Assembly: GCF_003325475.1 (NCBI RefSeq)
Contig: NZ_CP029495.1
Coordinates: forward strand, 248,001-312,000
Reading direction: 5' to 3'
Source of the DNA: Chromobacterium phragmitis
GTDB lineage: Bacteria; Pseudomonadota; Gammaproteobacteria; Burkholderiales; Chromobacteriaceae
Length of the DNA: 64,000 nt
Numbering within the stretch: the stretch's first letter is position 1; every line of letters begins with the position of its first letter. The notes below the pieces were generated by a model. It was not told where the DNA came from. It saw only the letters and a program-made list of their open reading frames with translations, and made no database searches. The translations under genes were made by a program, and so were the position numbers. This document shows positions 18,829 to 25,530 of this stretch, one piece after another.

Positions 18829-20275
18829 GTTGCGCGGCCTCCTCTTTGGCGGCCGCGGCCAACTGGCGGCGCGCCAGCAGCCAGGTCAGGCCGAAGGGCA
18901 CGATCAGCGCCACCAGCATGCCAGCCAGGAACAACGGGATGTACTGCGGAATGATGGAAATGAAGGCCGGCAAGCCGCCCACGCCGATGGCCGACGCCTT
19001 GACGTGGCCCAGGCTGATCAGCACCGCCGCGCAGGCGGAGCCGGCCAGCGCCGCGTAGAACGGCAGCTTGTGGCGCAGATTGACGCCGAACATCGCCGGC
19101 TCGGTGATGCCGAAGAAGGCCGACACCGCCGAGGTGGACGCCATGTTCTTGTCGTTGGAGTTCCTGGCCAGCCAGAACATCGCCAGCGCGGCGCTGCCCT
19201 GCGCGATATTGGACAGCGCGATCATCGGCCAGATGAAGGTGCCGCCCTGGCTGGCAATCAGTTGCAAGTCCACCGCGATAAACATATGGTGCATGCCGGT
19301 CAGCACCAGCGGCGCGTACAGCGCGCCGAACAAGGCCGCGCCCAGCCACGGCACCAGGTTGAACACGTAGACCAGCGCGTCAGTGACGGCGATGCCCAGA
19401 TGGCGGGCCAAGGGGCCAATCACCGCCAGCGCCAGGAAGCCGCTGACCGCGATGGTGACAATGGGCACCACCAGCAACTGCACCGCGTTGGGCACCCGCG
19501 GCTTCAGCCACAGCTCGACGCGGCACATCACCCAGGCGGCGGCCAGGATGGGCAGGATCTGGCCCTGGTAGCCCACTTTTTCGATATGCAGGCCAAACAG
19601 GTCGAAGTAAGGCACCGACGCGCCATCCAGCCCCGCCGCAGCCTTGCCATAATTCCAGGCATTGAGCAGGTCCGGATGCACCAGCAGCAGGCCCAGCACG
19701 ATGCCCAGAATCTCGCTGCCGCCGAAGCGCTTGGCCGCCGACCAGCCCACCAGCGCCGGCAGGAAGACAAAGGACGTGTTGGCCATCATATTGATCAGCC
19801 CCCACAGTCCGGACAGGCCCGGATAGGCGTCCAGCAGGCTCTTGCCTTCGATGAACATGCCCTTGGCGCCCAACAGATTGTTGGCGCCCATCAGCAGGCC
19901 GGCGATGACGATGGCCGGCAAGATCGGCATGAACACGTCGGAGAACACCTTGACCAGCTGCTGCAGCCGGTTCTGCTTGGCGTCGCCGCTGGCCTTGACG
20001 TCGGCGATGGTGGCGCGGGCCACCCCGCCCTGCTTCACCATCTCGGCGTAGACGCGGTCCACATCGCCGGAGCCGATGACGATCTGAAATACCCCGGCAT
20101 TGCTGAAGTGCCCCTTCACCAGCGCCACCTGGCGCAGCGCGTCTCCATTCACCTTGGATTCATCGTGCAAAGAGATGCGCAGCCGGGTGAGGCAGTGCGC
20201 AGCCTGGCGGATATTGTCCGCGCCGCCGATGTTTTCCAGTATCCGCGCGGCGATCGCCTGATAGTCGTGACTCAT
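18821..20275 (-). CDS. treB: PTS trehalose-specific EIIBC component
   Basis: The 484-aa transporter imports trehalose and phosphorylates it to trehalose 6-phosphate. The N-terminal EIIB domain (1-90) has phosphorylation cysteine C28 in AAHCLTRLR. The EIIC domain, about ten hydrophobic helices, follows from about 105. There is no fused EIIA, so phosphate must come from a separate glucose-type EIIA, as in E. coli. GGGAGGGACG lies just before the ATG. It is first in a treB-treC-porin operon controlled from the operators at 20380-20420. Confidence 0.95.
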   Translation of the reverse strand: MSHDYQAIAARILENIGGADNIRQAAHCLTRLRISLHDESKVNGDALRQVALVKGHFSNAGVFQIVIGSGDVDRVYAEMVKQGGVARATIADVKASGDAKQNRLQQLVKVFSDVFMPILPAIVIAGLLMGANNLLGAKGMFIEGKSLLDAYPGLSGLWGLINMMANTSFVFLPALVGWSAAKRFGGSEILGIVLGLLLVHPDLLNAWNYGKAAAGLDGASVPYFDLFGLHIEKVGYQGQILPILAAAWVMCRVELWLKPRVPNAVQLLVVPIVTIAVSGFLALAVIGPLARHLGIAVTDALVYVFNLVPWLGAALFGALYAPLVLTGMHHMFIAVDLQLIASQGGTFIWPMIALSNIAQGSAALAMFWLARNSNDKNMASTSAVSAFFGITEPAMFGVNLRHKLPFYAALAGSACAAVLISLGHVKASAIGVGGLPAFISIIPQYIPLFLAGMLVALIVPFGLTWLLARRQLAAAAKEEAAQHA

Positions 20276-20374
20276 CGTCCCTCCCTGTCCCTTGTTGCGG
20301 CGGTAGGTTTGCTTCCGGCAACGATGCCGGAAATCCGCCGGTTTGTGGTGATTGTCTGCATAACAACTGGGGGC

Positions 20375-20403
20375 AAGTTAACTCGTACATACAAGTTGGT
20401 CAA
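20375..20403 (-). promoter_or_regulatory. Candidate treB promoter
   Basis: Read on the - strand, TTGACC (20398-20403) is a good -35. After a 17-base spacer, TAACTT (20375-20380) can act as a weak -10. One TreR operator overlaps the spacer and the other sits just upstream, so repressor binding would block polymerase. Predicted from sequence only. Confidence 0.55.
20380..20397. promoter_or_regulatory. Putative TreR operator 1
   Basis: The 18-bp near-perfect palindrome AACTCGTACATACAAGTT has half-sites AACTCGTA and TACAAGTT, with one mismatch. It lies between the -35 and -10 of the treB promoter. The form resembles operators of GntR-type TreR repressors, and a GntR-type regulator is encoded at 21979-22683. 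Confidence 0.7.
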
Positions 20404-20404
20404 C

Positions 20405-20420
20405 ACTCGTCTGTACGAGT
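20405..20420. promoter_or_regulatory. Putative TreR operator 2
   Basis: ACTCGTCTGTACGAGT is a 16-bp site with perfect 6-bp half-sites and the same 7-2-7 architecture as operator 1. The centres are 24 bp apart. It lies immediately upstream of the treB -35 element. Confidence 0.7.
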
Positions 20421-20472
20421 TTGCGAAAAGTCAAACCGACTGCCGCCATTTCACAACAGAGGGAAAAGAGAA

Positions 20473-20501
20473 GGCCCGGGCGGATCACTCCGCGCCGGGC
20501 C
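20473..20501 (-). terminator. Terminator-like hairpin facing treB
   Basis: GGCCCGGGCGGA (20473-20484) pairs with 20489-20501, with one bulged base. On the - strand it is followed by TTCTCTTTTCCC. It could stop transcription entering from upstream. No intact gene ends at it now, so it may be a leftover from an earlier gene order. Confidence 0.45.
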
Positions 20502-20529
20502 GGTCTCATTCATCTGTTCTGCAATCAAC

Positions 20530-20557
20530 GGTGGATCGCCCCTGCGGGGCATCCACC
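20530..20557. repeat. Hairpin repeat unit 1
   Basis: GGTGGAT (20530-20536) and GCCCC (20538-20542) pair with GGGGC (20546-20550) and ATCCACC (20551-20557) around a TGC loop, with one bulged C. It has the look of a dispersed extragenic palindrome and sits 22 bases from a second, related-looking unit. Confidence 0.6.
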
Positions 20558-20578
20558 CTACAAAACCGCCTGCCGTAG

Positions 20579-20610
20579 GGCGGAATCCCGGCAAAGCCGG
20601 GCGTTCCGCC
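20579..20610. repeat. Hairpin repeat unit 2
   Basis: GGCGGAA (20579-20585) pairs with TTCCGCC (20604-20610). Inside it, CCCGGC (20587-20592) pairs with GCCGGG (20596-20601) around AAA. The architecture is the same as unit 1, and TAGGG/CCCTA tags lie at the facing ends, suggesting one repeat family. Confidence 0.6.
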
Positions 20611-20785
20611 GGGTCGCGGTCATCATGGTGATATCCGGGGTACGTCGTGGCGGAGACCCACCAGCAGGGGACCAGAACTTGTACCGATATGCTTGTAGCG
20701 GGTCATGCCGGATGCCACACGATGCAGCCTGGATATGTTGATGGGATGAAGCAGGAGTGGCAAGATGGGGTTTTAGTACAGCGTC

Positions 20786-20792
20786 GTTAGGC
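20786..20792 (+). other. attC-core-like heptamer at the left edge of the IS fragment
   Basis: GTTAGGC matches the integron R' consensus GTTRRRY and is identical to the R' of the complete attC at 21521. Transposase-like coding sequence on the - strand stops exactly at its right edge. It could be the left boundary of the first cassette. No R'' partner is found upstream, so this is tentative. Confidence 0.4.
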
Positions 20793-20947
20793 CGCAGCAG
20801 GTACAGCACCGGGCAAAACACGTCGTACAAATCCACTCGTCGAGGGCTTGTTTTCTTGCGTGCGCTTTCCAGTAGCGGCTTGATGGCTTCAAATTGTTCG
20901 CGGCTGATGTCGCTTGGGTAGCTTTTCTCACCCCCGGAGTTTCTCAC
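20792..20947 (-). pseudogene. 5' fragment of an IS5-type transposase
   Basis: Translation on the - strand gives KSYPSDISREQFEAIKPLLE and then RRVDLYDVFCPVLYLLR, the N-terminal helical region of IS5-family transposases. Homology ends at residue 52, where an intact enzyme would continue with TGCQWR-like sequence; instead unrelated DNA follows. The expected MRKSYPSD start is also spoiled: GTGAGAAAA is one base short of reading in frame. No DDE catalytic domain and no IS terminal repeats are found. It is a dead remnant, probably trapped inside or beside a gene cassette. Confidence 0.7.
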
Positions 20948-21087
20948 ATCCAGCAGTGCGCAGAGACTTTGAACAGGTTCTAAGGAGTCACCAGCTCAGA
21001 CAGTCCAAGCATTAATCGCTCGCCGCTGACGTCGGTTTCACGCAGGTGCACAAATCACAACACTCCACTACTTAGGGAAGCTAGCCA

Positions 21088-21456
21088 ATGCTGTTCGCGC
21101 TTTTTGACAAAGACTGTGACTTGGTCGGCTGGATTAAGCCCAATGAGCATGTCTTTGACACTGACATGAACTGGGTGGCGTTCATAGCCAATAATCACGC
21201 GTGGTCCGCAGAATCCGGAAACTGGCTCGGCCCCGTAAAAGGTCTGTTATGCCTCGACACTGGAGGCAAGCCGGTCGCTTGGAATCCTAAGGAAGGTGTT
21301 CGCGGTACAGCGGGACTGGCAAAACCTGCGAAGGCTGCAAAGGCCGCGAAGCCGGCCAAACCTGCGAAGCCAGCCAAGCCAGCTCGCCCTGCCAAACCTA
21401 CAGCGCCAGCAGGCGGCTGGTCTCAACGCTCGTTTTTCAGCTGGCTCGATCAATAG
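21088..21456 (+). CDS. Cassette-borne 4-fold beta-flower-like protein with AKP-rich linker
   Basis: The 122-aa protein has two parts. Residues 1-70 (MLFALFDKDCDLVGWIKP, MNWVAFIANNHAWSAESGNW, LDTGGKPVAWNPKEGV) resemble, from memory, the small family called 4-fold beta flower. Residues 76-106 are a Lys-Pro-Ala repeat (AKPAK/PAKPA units) that ends in a conserved-looking GGWSQRSFFSWLDQ tail. There is no signal peptide. The stop lies 3 bases before the attC core at 21459, the normal position for a cassette gene. AGGGAA precedes the ATG. Base composition is lower in GC than its neighbours. Function unknown. Confidence 0.78.
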   Translation: MLFALFDKDCDLVGWIKPNEHVFDTDMNWVAFIANNHAWSAESGNWLGPVKGLLCLDTGGKPVAWNPKEGVRGTAGLAKPAKAAKAAKPAKPAKPAKPARPAKPTAPAGGWSQRSFFSWLDQ

Positions 21457-21458
21457 CG

Positions 21459-21527
21459 GCCTAACCCATAACTTGAGCCGACTCGCACCGATAGGGCGCC
21501 GCTCGCGGCTCAGCTTCAATGTTAGGC
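21459..21527 (+). other. Complete attC recombination site
   Basis: The 69-bp site is bounded by R'' GCCTAAC (21459-21465) and R' GTTAGGC (21521-21527), which are perfect inverted partners and fit RYYYAAC/GTTRRRY. Inside, TGAGCCG pairs with CGGCTCA as L''/L'. Size, core sequences and position directly after a stop codon are those of integron attC sites. Recombination would cut between G and T of GTTAGGC. No integrase gene is in the window. Confidence 0.85.
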
Positions 21528-21569
21528 AGTGGTAAACAAAGTACGTAACCCAACCAAAAGGAGAAGAAA

Positions 21570-21812
21570 ATGGCAGGCCGTCCTTATGAATTTCCAGACC
21601 CAAAGGACCAGTCAGTTAACAATCCTCATCGTCTTGTGGAGCGAGAAGCTGTCTTGGCATTATTCAACCAAGCGAACCCAGAAAACACCTATACCAACGT
21701 TTCCGAAACCGTGCGTTCGTGGTTCGAAGCCGAAGCGAAGAAGTACAAGTGGACTTCAGTCACCTTTGTTGATCAAGCTGCCGTTTTAGTGGCGACGGTG
21801 ACACTCGGCTAA
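21570..21812 (+). CDS. Hypothetical protein of gene cassette 2, 80 aa
   Basis: I do not recognise this protein. It starts MAGRPYEFPDPKDQSVNNPH, is mostly polar, and has a helical middle (RLVEREAVLALFNQA) and a beta-rich end (WTSVTFVDQAAVLVATVTLG). A strong AAAAGGAG lies 8 bases before the ATG. The gene begins 43 bases after the attC cut site and ends 12 bases before a second attC core, so it fills a typical small cassette. AT content is above the surrounding chromosome. No signal peptide or membrane span is visible. Confidence 0.75.
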   Translation: MAGRPYEFPDPKDQSVNNPHRLVEREAVLALFNQANPENTYTNVSETVRSWFEAEAKKYKWTSVTFVDQAAVLVATVTLG

Positions 21813-21824
21813 CGCAGCCGGGCA

Positions 21825-21850
21825 GCCTAACAGTTCCGTCGAGAGGGCCG
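21825..21850 (+). other. Truncated attC site (left half only)
   Basis: R'' GCCTAAC (21825-21831) is followed by an L''-like stretch, AGTTCCGTCGAGAGGG. No L' or GTTRRRY partner is found in the following 150 bases. An inverted repeat begins at 21862. The cassette array appears to have been cut here by a later insertion or deletion. Confidence 0.6.
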
Positions 21851-21861
21851 TCTGGGATAGT

Positions 21862-21922
21862 AAGGGACAGACCATAATTTCCATCAATTCAGCCAGATGA
21901 AATTAAACCTGGTCTGCCCCTT
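21862..21922. repeat. REP-like inverted repeat with GGGACAGACC core
   Basis: 21862-21881 (AAGGGACAGACCA then AATTTC) is complementary, with small gaps, to 21899-21922 (GAAATT then TGGTCTGCCCCTT). The AAGGGACAGACC motif is a form often seen in extragenic palindromes linked to Y1/REP-type transposases. No transposase gene lies nearby. It sits exactly between the broken attC and treR. Confidence 0.6.
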
Positions 21923-21978
21923 CCCCACCCAAAGTCCGGTTACACAAACTCTGCACACCCTCGCGCCAAGGGAAAATA

Positions 21979-22683
21979 CTAGCGCCTGGCAATATCCGTG
22001 AAATAGAACTTATCCAGCCTATGCCGCGATTCGGTGTACTCGAACAGCCGGCCGTCGTAGAGGTGGGTCAGGTTTTTGACCACGATGACGTGGTCCATGC
22101 CGTTCAGGTCCAGGTAGCGGCGGTCGTCGTCGCTGCAGGGCTGGGCTTCGATGATGCGCTGGGCGTAGCTGATGGTCAGCCCCAGATCCTGCTCGATGTA
22201 GCGGTAGATGGAGCCGGCGGCGATGTCCGCGTTCAGGCCCGGCACCAGGCCGGCGACAAAGTGGTTGATGTCCAGGATCACGTTCTCGCCGTCGATATTG
22301 CGCACCCGCTTGATCTTGACCATGCCGGTGCCCTCCGCCAGGCCGGTGGCCTGGGCCAGCGCCGCGTCGGCTGGCAGCTGCGCCAGCTCCGCCACTTGCG
22401 ACACCACCTTGCGCCCCATGCGCTCGTTCATTTCCTGGAAGCTGACGATGCCGCTGAGCTGGAATTCGATATTGCCCGGCTTGAGCACGAACATGCCCTT
22501 GCCGTGGATTTTCTGCACATAGCCGCGTTCCTGCAGCATGTCCACCGCCTTGCGCACGGTGCCGCGGCTGGCGTCGTAGCTGTGCATCAGCTCGGATTCG
22601 GATGGGATGCGCTCGCCCTGGGCGTAACGCCGGTTGTCGATGTCGGCGACGATGTCGGAATAGATCTGATGGTATTTGTTCAC
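21979..22683 (-). CDS. treR: GntR-family trehalose operon repressor
   Basis: The 234-aa regulator has a GntR winged helix (about 5-70: YSDIVADIDNRRYAQGERIP, then SESELMHSYDASRGTVRKAV). A UTRA effector domain follows (about 90-230), ending ESRHRLDKFYFTDIARR. It resembles the Bacillus-type TreR, which is released from DNA by trehalose 6-phosphate, rather than the LacI-type TreR of E. coli. The start is GTG at 22683 with a weak AAGAAG upstream. Its presumed targets are the two palindromes before treB, about 1.6 kb downstream; cassette and repeat DNA lies between. Confidence 0.85.
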   Translation of the reverse strand: MNKYHQIYSDIVADIDNRRYAQGERIPSESELMHSYDASRGTVRKAVDMLQERGYVQKIHGKGMFVLKPGNIEFQLSGIVSFQEMNERMGRKVVSQVAELAQLPADAALAQATGLAEGTGMVKIKRVRNIDGENVILDINHFVAGLVPGLNADIAAGSIYRYIEQDLGLTISYAQRIIEAQPCSDDDRRYLDLNGMDHVIVVKNLTHLYDGRLFEYTESRHRLDKFYFTDIARR

Positions 22684-22770
22684 GTTGTTTGTCTTCTTGT
22701 GCGCGCGGCCCCTGCGCGGCGAGGCCCTACCTTAGCAAGACGGGCTCGGCGCGGCAAACCGGCGCCGCGA

Positions 22771-23667
22771 TCAATCCCAATATCCCGGCGCGGCGTAGGC
22801 GGCGCGCAAGTGTTCGATGAACAGCCTCACCCGCGCCGGCAACAAGCGCCTCTGCGGCACCACCGCGTACACCGGATAGTCCGGCGACGCGCAATCGTCC
22901 AGCACCGTGAGCAGCCTGCCTGCGGACACGTCGTCCTTCACCTCCCACAAGGAGCGCCAGGCCAGGCCCAAGCCCTGCAGCGCCCAGTCGTGCAGCACCG
23001 CGCCGTCGTTGCACTCCAGCGCGCCGGACACTTTCAGGTTCACCGGCTTGCCGTCCACCACGAAACTCCAGCCGCGGCTCTGGCTTTCGCCCAGCGACAG
23101 GCACTGGTGATGCTGCAGATCCTCCAGCGCCCGCGGCGCGCCGCGGGCGGCCAGATAAGCGGGGGATGCCACCACCACGCGGCGGTTTTCCGCCAGCCTG
23201 ATGGCCACCAGGCCGGAATCGGACAGGTCGGAGATGCGGATGGCGCAGTCGACGCGGTCGCGCTGCAGGTCCACCAGCCGGTCGGACAGGTCCAGCGTCA
23301 CCTTCACCTCCGGATGCAGGCGCTGGAAGGCGGCGACATGCGGCGCCACGTGGCGGCGACCGAAGCCGGCCGGGGCGGACAGCCGCAGATGGCCGCGCGC
23401 CCTGCCGCTGCCGGACGCCGCCGCCGCCTCGGCCTCTGTCAGATCGGCCAGTATCCGCTGGCAATCTTCATAAAAAGCCTCGCCTTCCTGGGTCGGCGCC
23501 ACGCTGCGGGTGGTGCGCGCCAACAGGCGCACGCCCAGCCGTTCCTCCAGCGCGTCCAGGCGCCGGCCCACCATGGCCGGTACCACGCCCAGCTGCCGCG
23601 CCGCGGCCGACAGGCTGCCCAGCCCCACCACCGCGACAAAGGTCTCCAGCTGCTTCAGCTCGCTCAT
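22771..23667 (-). CDS. LysR-type regulator divergent from aceB
   Basis: The 298-aa regulator has an HTH at the N-terminus (LSAAARQLGVVPAMVGRRLDA cut at about 18-38) and a LysR substrate-binding domain from about 90. It belongs to the CrgA/DmlR-like branch, with the RTTRSVAPTQEG segment after the HTH. It diverges from malate synthase with a 125-base spacer containing an inverted repeat, so control of aceB is plausible. The usual IclR regulator of glyoxylate genes is not seen here. The 3' end lies 87 bases from the treR start. Confidence 0.9.
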   Translation of the reverse strand: MSELKQLETFVAVVGLGSLSAAARQLGVVPAMVGRRLDALEERLGVRLLARTTRSVAPTQEGEAFYEDCQRILADLTEAEAAAASGSGRARGHLRLSAPAGFGRRHVAPHVAAFQRLHPEVKVTLDLSDRLVDLQRDRVDCAIRISDLSDSGLVAIRLAENRRVVVASPAYLAARGAPRALEDLQHHQCLSLGESQSRGWSFVVDGKPVNLKVSGALECNDGAVLHDWALQGLGLAWRSLWEVKDDVSAGRLLTVLDDCASPDYPVYAVVPQRRLLPARVRLFIEHLRAAYAAPGYWD

Positions 23668-23678
23668 TAGCTACCTAA

Positions 23679-23720
23679 AAGTAAAAAATGTTATGTTTTT
23701 CATGCCATTTCTTTTTACTT
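23679..23720. promoter_or_regulatory. Inverted repeat in the LysR/aceB divergent promoter
   Basis: AAGTAAAAA (23679-23687) is the exact inverse of TTTTTACTT (23712-23720), separated by 24 bases. The element begins 12 bases upstream of the LysR start and 73 bases before the aceB ATG. It is a good candidate for the LysR binding region, though it lacks the classic T-N11-A layout. Confidence 0.45.
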
Positions 23721-23792
23721 GGATGGCGAATAGACTGTCAAACATTGCATTGCAGCATCATCATGTCATTTCCCTTACCAAGGAGCGCGCGC

Positions 23793-25388
23793 ATGGCAGT
23801 CAATCTCCCGCAGGGCGTGGAAGTTCTCGCCGACATCACTCCGGCCTACGCCGAAATCCTCACTCCCGAGGCGCTGGCCTTCGTCGCCAAGCTGCACCGC
23901 CGCTTCGAGCCGACACGCCGCGAGCGCATCGCCGCCCGCGCCGCGCGCCAGGCCGAGCTGGACGCCGGCAAGCTGCCGGACTTCCTGCCGGAAACCGCCG
24001 CCGTGCGCGCCGGCGGCTGGAAGATCGCGCCGCTGCCGCAGGACCTGCTGGACCGCCGCGTGGAAATCACCGGCCCGGTAGAGCGCAAGATGATGATCAA
24101 CGCGCTGAATTCCGGCGCCAAGAGCTTCATGGCCGACTTCGAGGACTCCAACTGCCCGAGCTGGGACAACCAGATCGCCGGCCAGATCAATGTCCGCGAC
24201 GCCTACCGCAAGACCATTTCCTTCCAAAGCCCGGAAGGCAAGCAATACCGGCTGAACGACACCATCGCCACCCTGCTGCTACGCCCGCGCGGCTGGCACC
24301 TGATGGAAAAGCACGTCAAGGTGGACGGCGAGATCGTGTCCGGCAGCCTGTTCGACTTCGGCCTGTCCTTCTTCCACAACATCCATTACCTGCGCGAAAA
24401 CGGCAGCGCCACCTATTACTACCTGCCCAAGATGGAAAGCCATCTGGAAGCGCGCCTGTGGAACGACGTCTTCGCGTTCGCCCAGAACGAGCTGAACGTC
24501 CCGCAAGGCACGATCAAGGCCACCGTGCTGATCGAGACCATCCTCGCCGCCTTCGAGATGGACGAAATCCTCTACGAGCTGCGTGAGCACTCCGCCGGCC
24601 TCAACGCCGGCCGCTGGGACTACATCTTCAGCTGCATCAAGAAATTCAAGCAGAACCGCGACTTCTGCCTGGCCAACCGCGCGCTGATCACCATGACCGT
24701 GCCCTTCATGCGCGCCTACGCGCTGTTGCTGCTGAAAACCTGCCACCACCGCGACGCGCCGGCCATCGGCGGCATGGCGGCGCTGATTCCGATCAAGAAC
24801 GACGCAGCCGCCAATGACAAGGCGCTGGCCGGCGTCAAGGCGGACAAGGACCGCGACGCCACCGACGGCTACGACGGCGGCTGGGTGGCCCACCCCGGCC
24901 TGGTGCCCATCGCCGCCGCGGCTTTCGGCGCCGTGCTGGGCGACGCGCCGAACCAGATCGCCAAGCAGCGCCCGGACGTGCAGGTTTCCGCCGCCGATCT
25001 GCTGAACTTCCAGCCGGAAGCGCCGATCACCGAAGCCGGCCTGGCCATGAACATCAACGTCGGCATCCAGTACCTGGGTTCCTGGATTTCCGGCAACGGC
25101 TGCGTGCCCATCCACAACCTGATGGAAGACGCCGCCACCGCCGAGATCTCGCGTTCGCAGATCTGGCAGTGGATACGCTCGCCCAAGGGCGTGCTGGACG
25201 ATGGCCGCAAGGTGACGGTTGAGCTGTTCCGCGAGCTGCAGGCCCGCGAAGTGGCCAAACTGCAAGCCGAATACGGCGCGCGCTGGACCCGGCAATACGA
25301 AGACGCGGCCAAGATGTTCGATCTTCTGACTACGTCTGATGACTTCGTCGAATTCCTGACGCTGCCGGGCTACGAATACATCGCCTGA
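23793..25388 (+). CDS. aceB: Malate synthase A
   Basis: The 531-aa enzyme condenses glyoxylate with acetyl-CoA to malate in the glyoxylate bypass. The malate synthase signature REHSAGLNAGRWDYIFS is present, as are MADFEDSNCPSWDNQI and the PKMESHLEARLW segment. Length matches E. coli AceB (533). The ATG at 23793 is preceded by AAGGAG (23780-23785); the open frame back to 23688 is not homologous. Isocitrate lyase is not in the window. With actP/acs it completes the visible acetate-use genes. Confidence 0.97.
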   Translation: MAVNLPQGVEVLADITPAYAEILTPEALAFVAKLHRRFEPTRRERIAARAARQAELDAGKLPDFLPETAAVRAGGWKIAPLPQDLLDRRVEITGPVERKMMINALNSGAKSFMADFEDSNCPSWDNQIAGQINVRDAYRKTISFQSPEGKQYRLNDTIATLLLRPRGWHLMEKHVKVDGEIVSGSLFDFGLSFFHNIHYLRENGSATYYYLPKMESHLEARLWNDVFAFAQNELNVPQGTIKATVLIETILAAFEMDEILYELREHSAGLNAGRWDYIFSCIKKFKQNRDFCLANRALITMTVPFMRAYALLLLKTCHHRDAPAIGGMAALIPIKNDAAANDKALAGVKADKDRDATDGYDGGWVAHPGLVPIAAAAFGAVLGDAPNQIAKQRPDVQVSAADLLNFQPEAPITEAGLAMNINVGIQYLGSWISGNGCVPIHNLMEDAATAEISRSQIWQWIRSPKGVLDDGRKVTVELFRELQAREVAKLQAEYGARWTRQYEDAAKMFDLLTTSDDFVEFLTLPGYEYIA

Positions 25389-25405
25389 TCCGGATGCCGG
25401 ATTGT

Positions 25406-25437
25406 CAAACGGCCCCGCTTGGGGCTGTTTGGCATTT
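25406..25437 (+). terminator. Terminator of aceB
   Basis: CAAACGGCCCC (25406-25416) pairs with GGGGCTGTTTG (25421-25431) with one G-T wobble, around a GCTT loop, and is followed by a short T-tract. Confidence 0.7.
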
Positions 25438-25530
25438 TCGCCCGCGCTCGCCGCCGCCGGCATGGAACCGGCGCTTGCCAAGCGAATCGAAGGAGAGTCT
25501 ACTTCCCTCACCTTCAGCCAAGGAGCCGAA

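Noticed and set aside
18815..20578. A 587-aa open frame on the + strand
   Set aside because: It is antisense to treB, with His/Gln/Arg-rich composition and no homology.
21320..21410. Short tandem repeats that might suggest a CRISPR or microsatellite
   Set aside because: They are in-frame codons for Lys-Pro-Ala repeats within the cassette gene, with no spacers.
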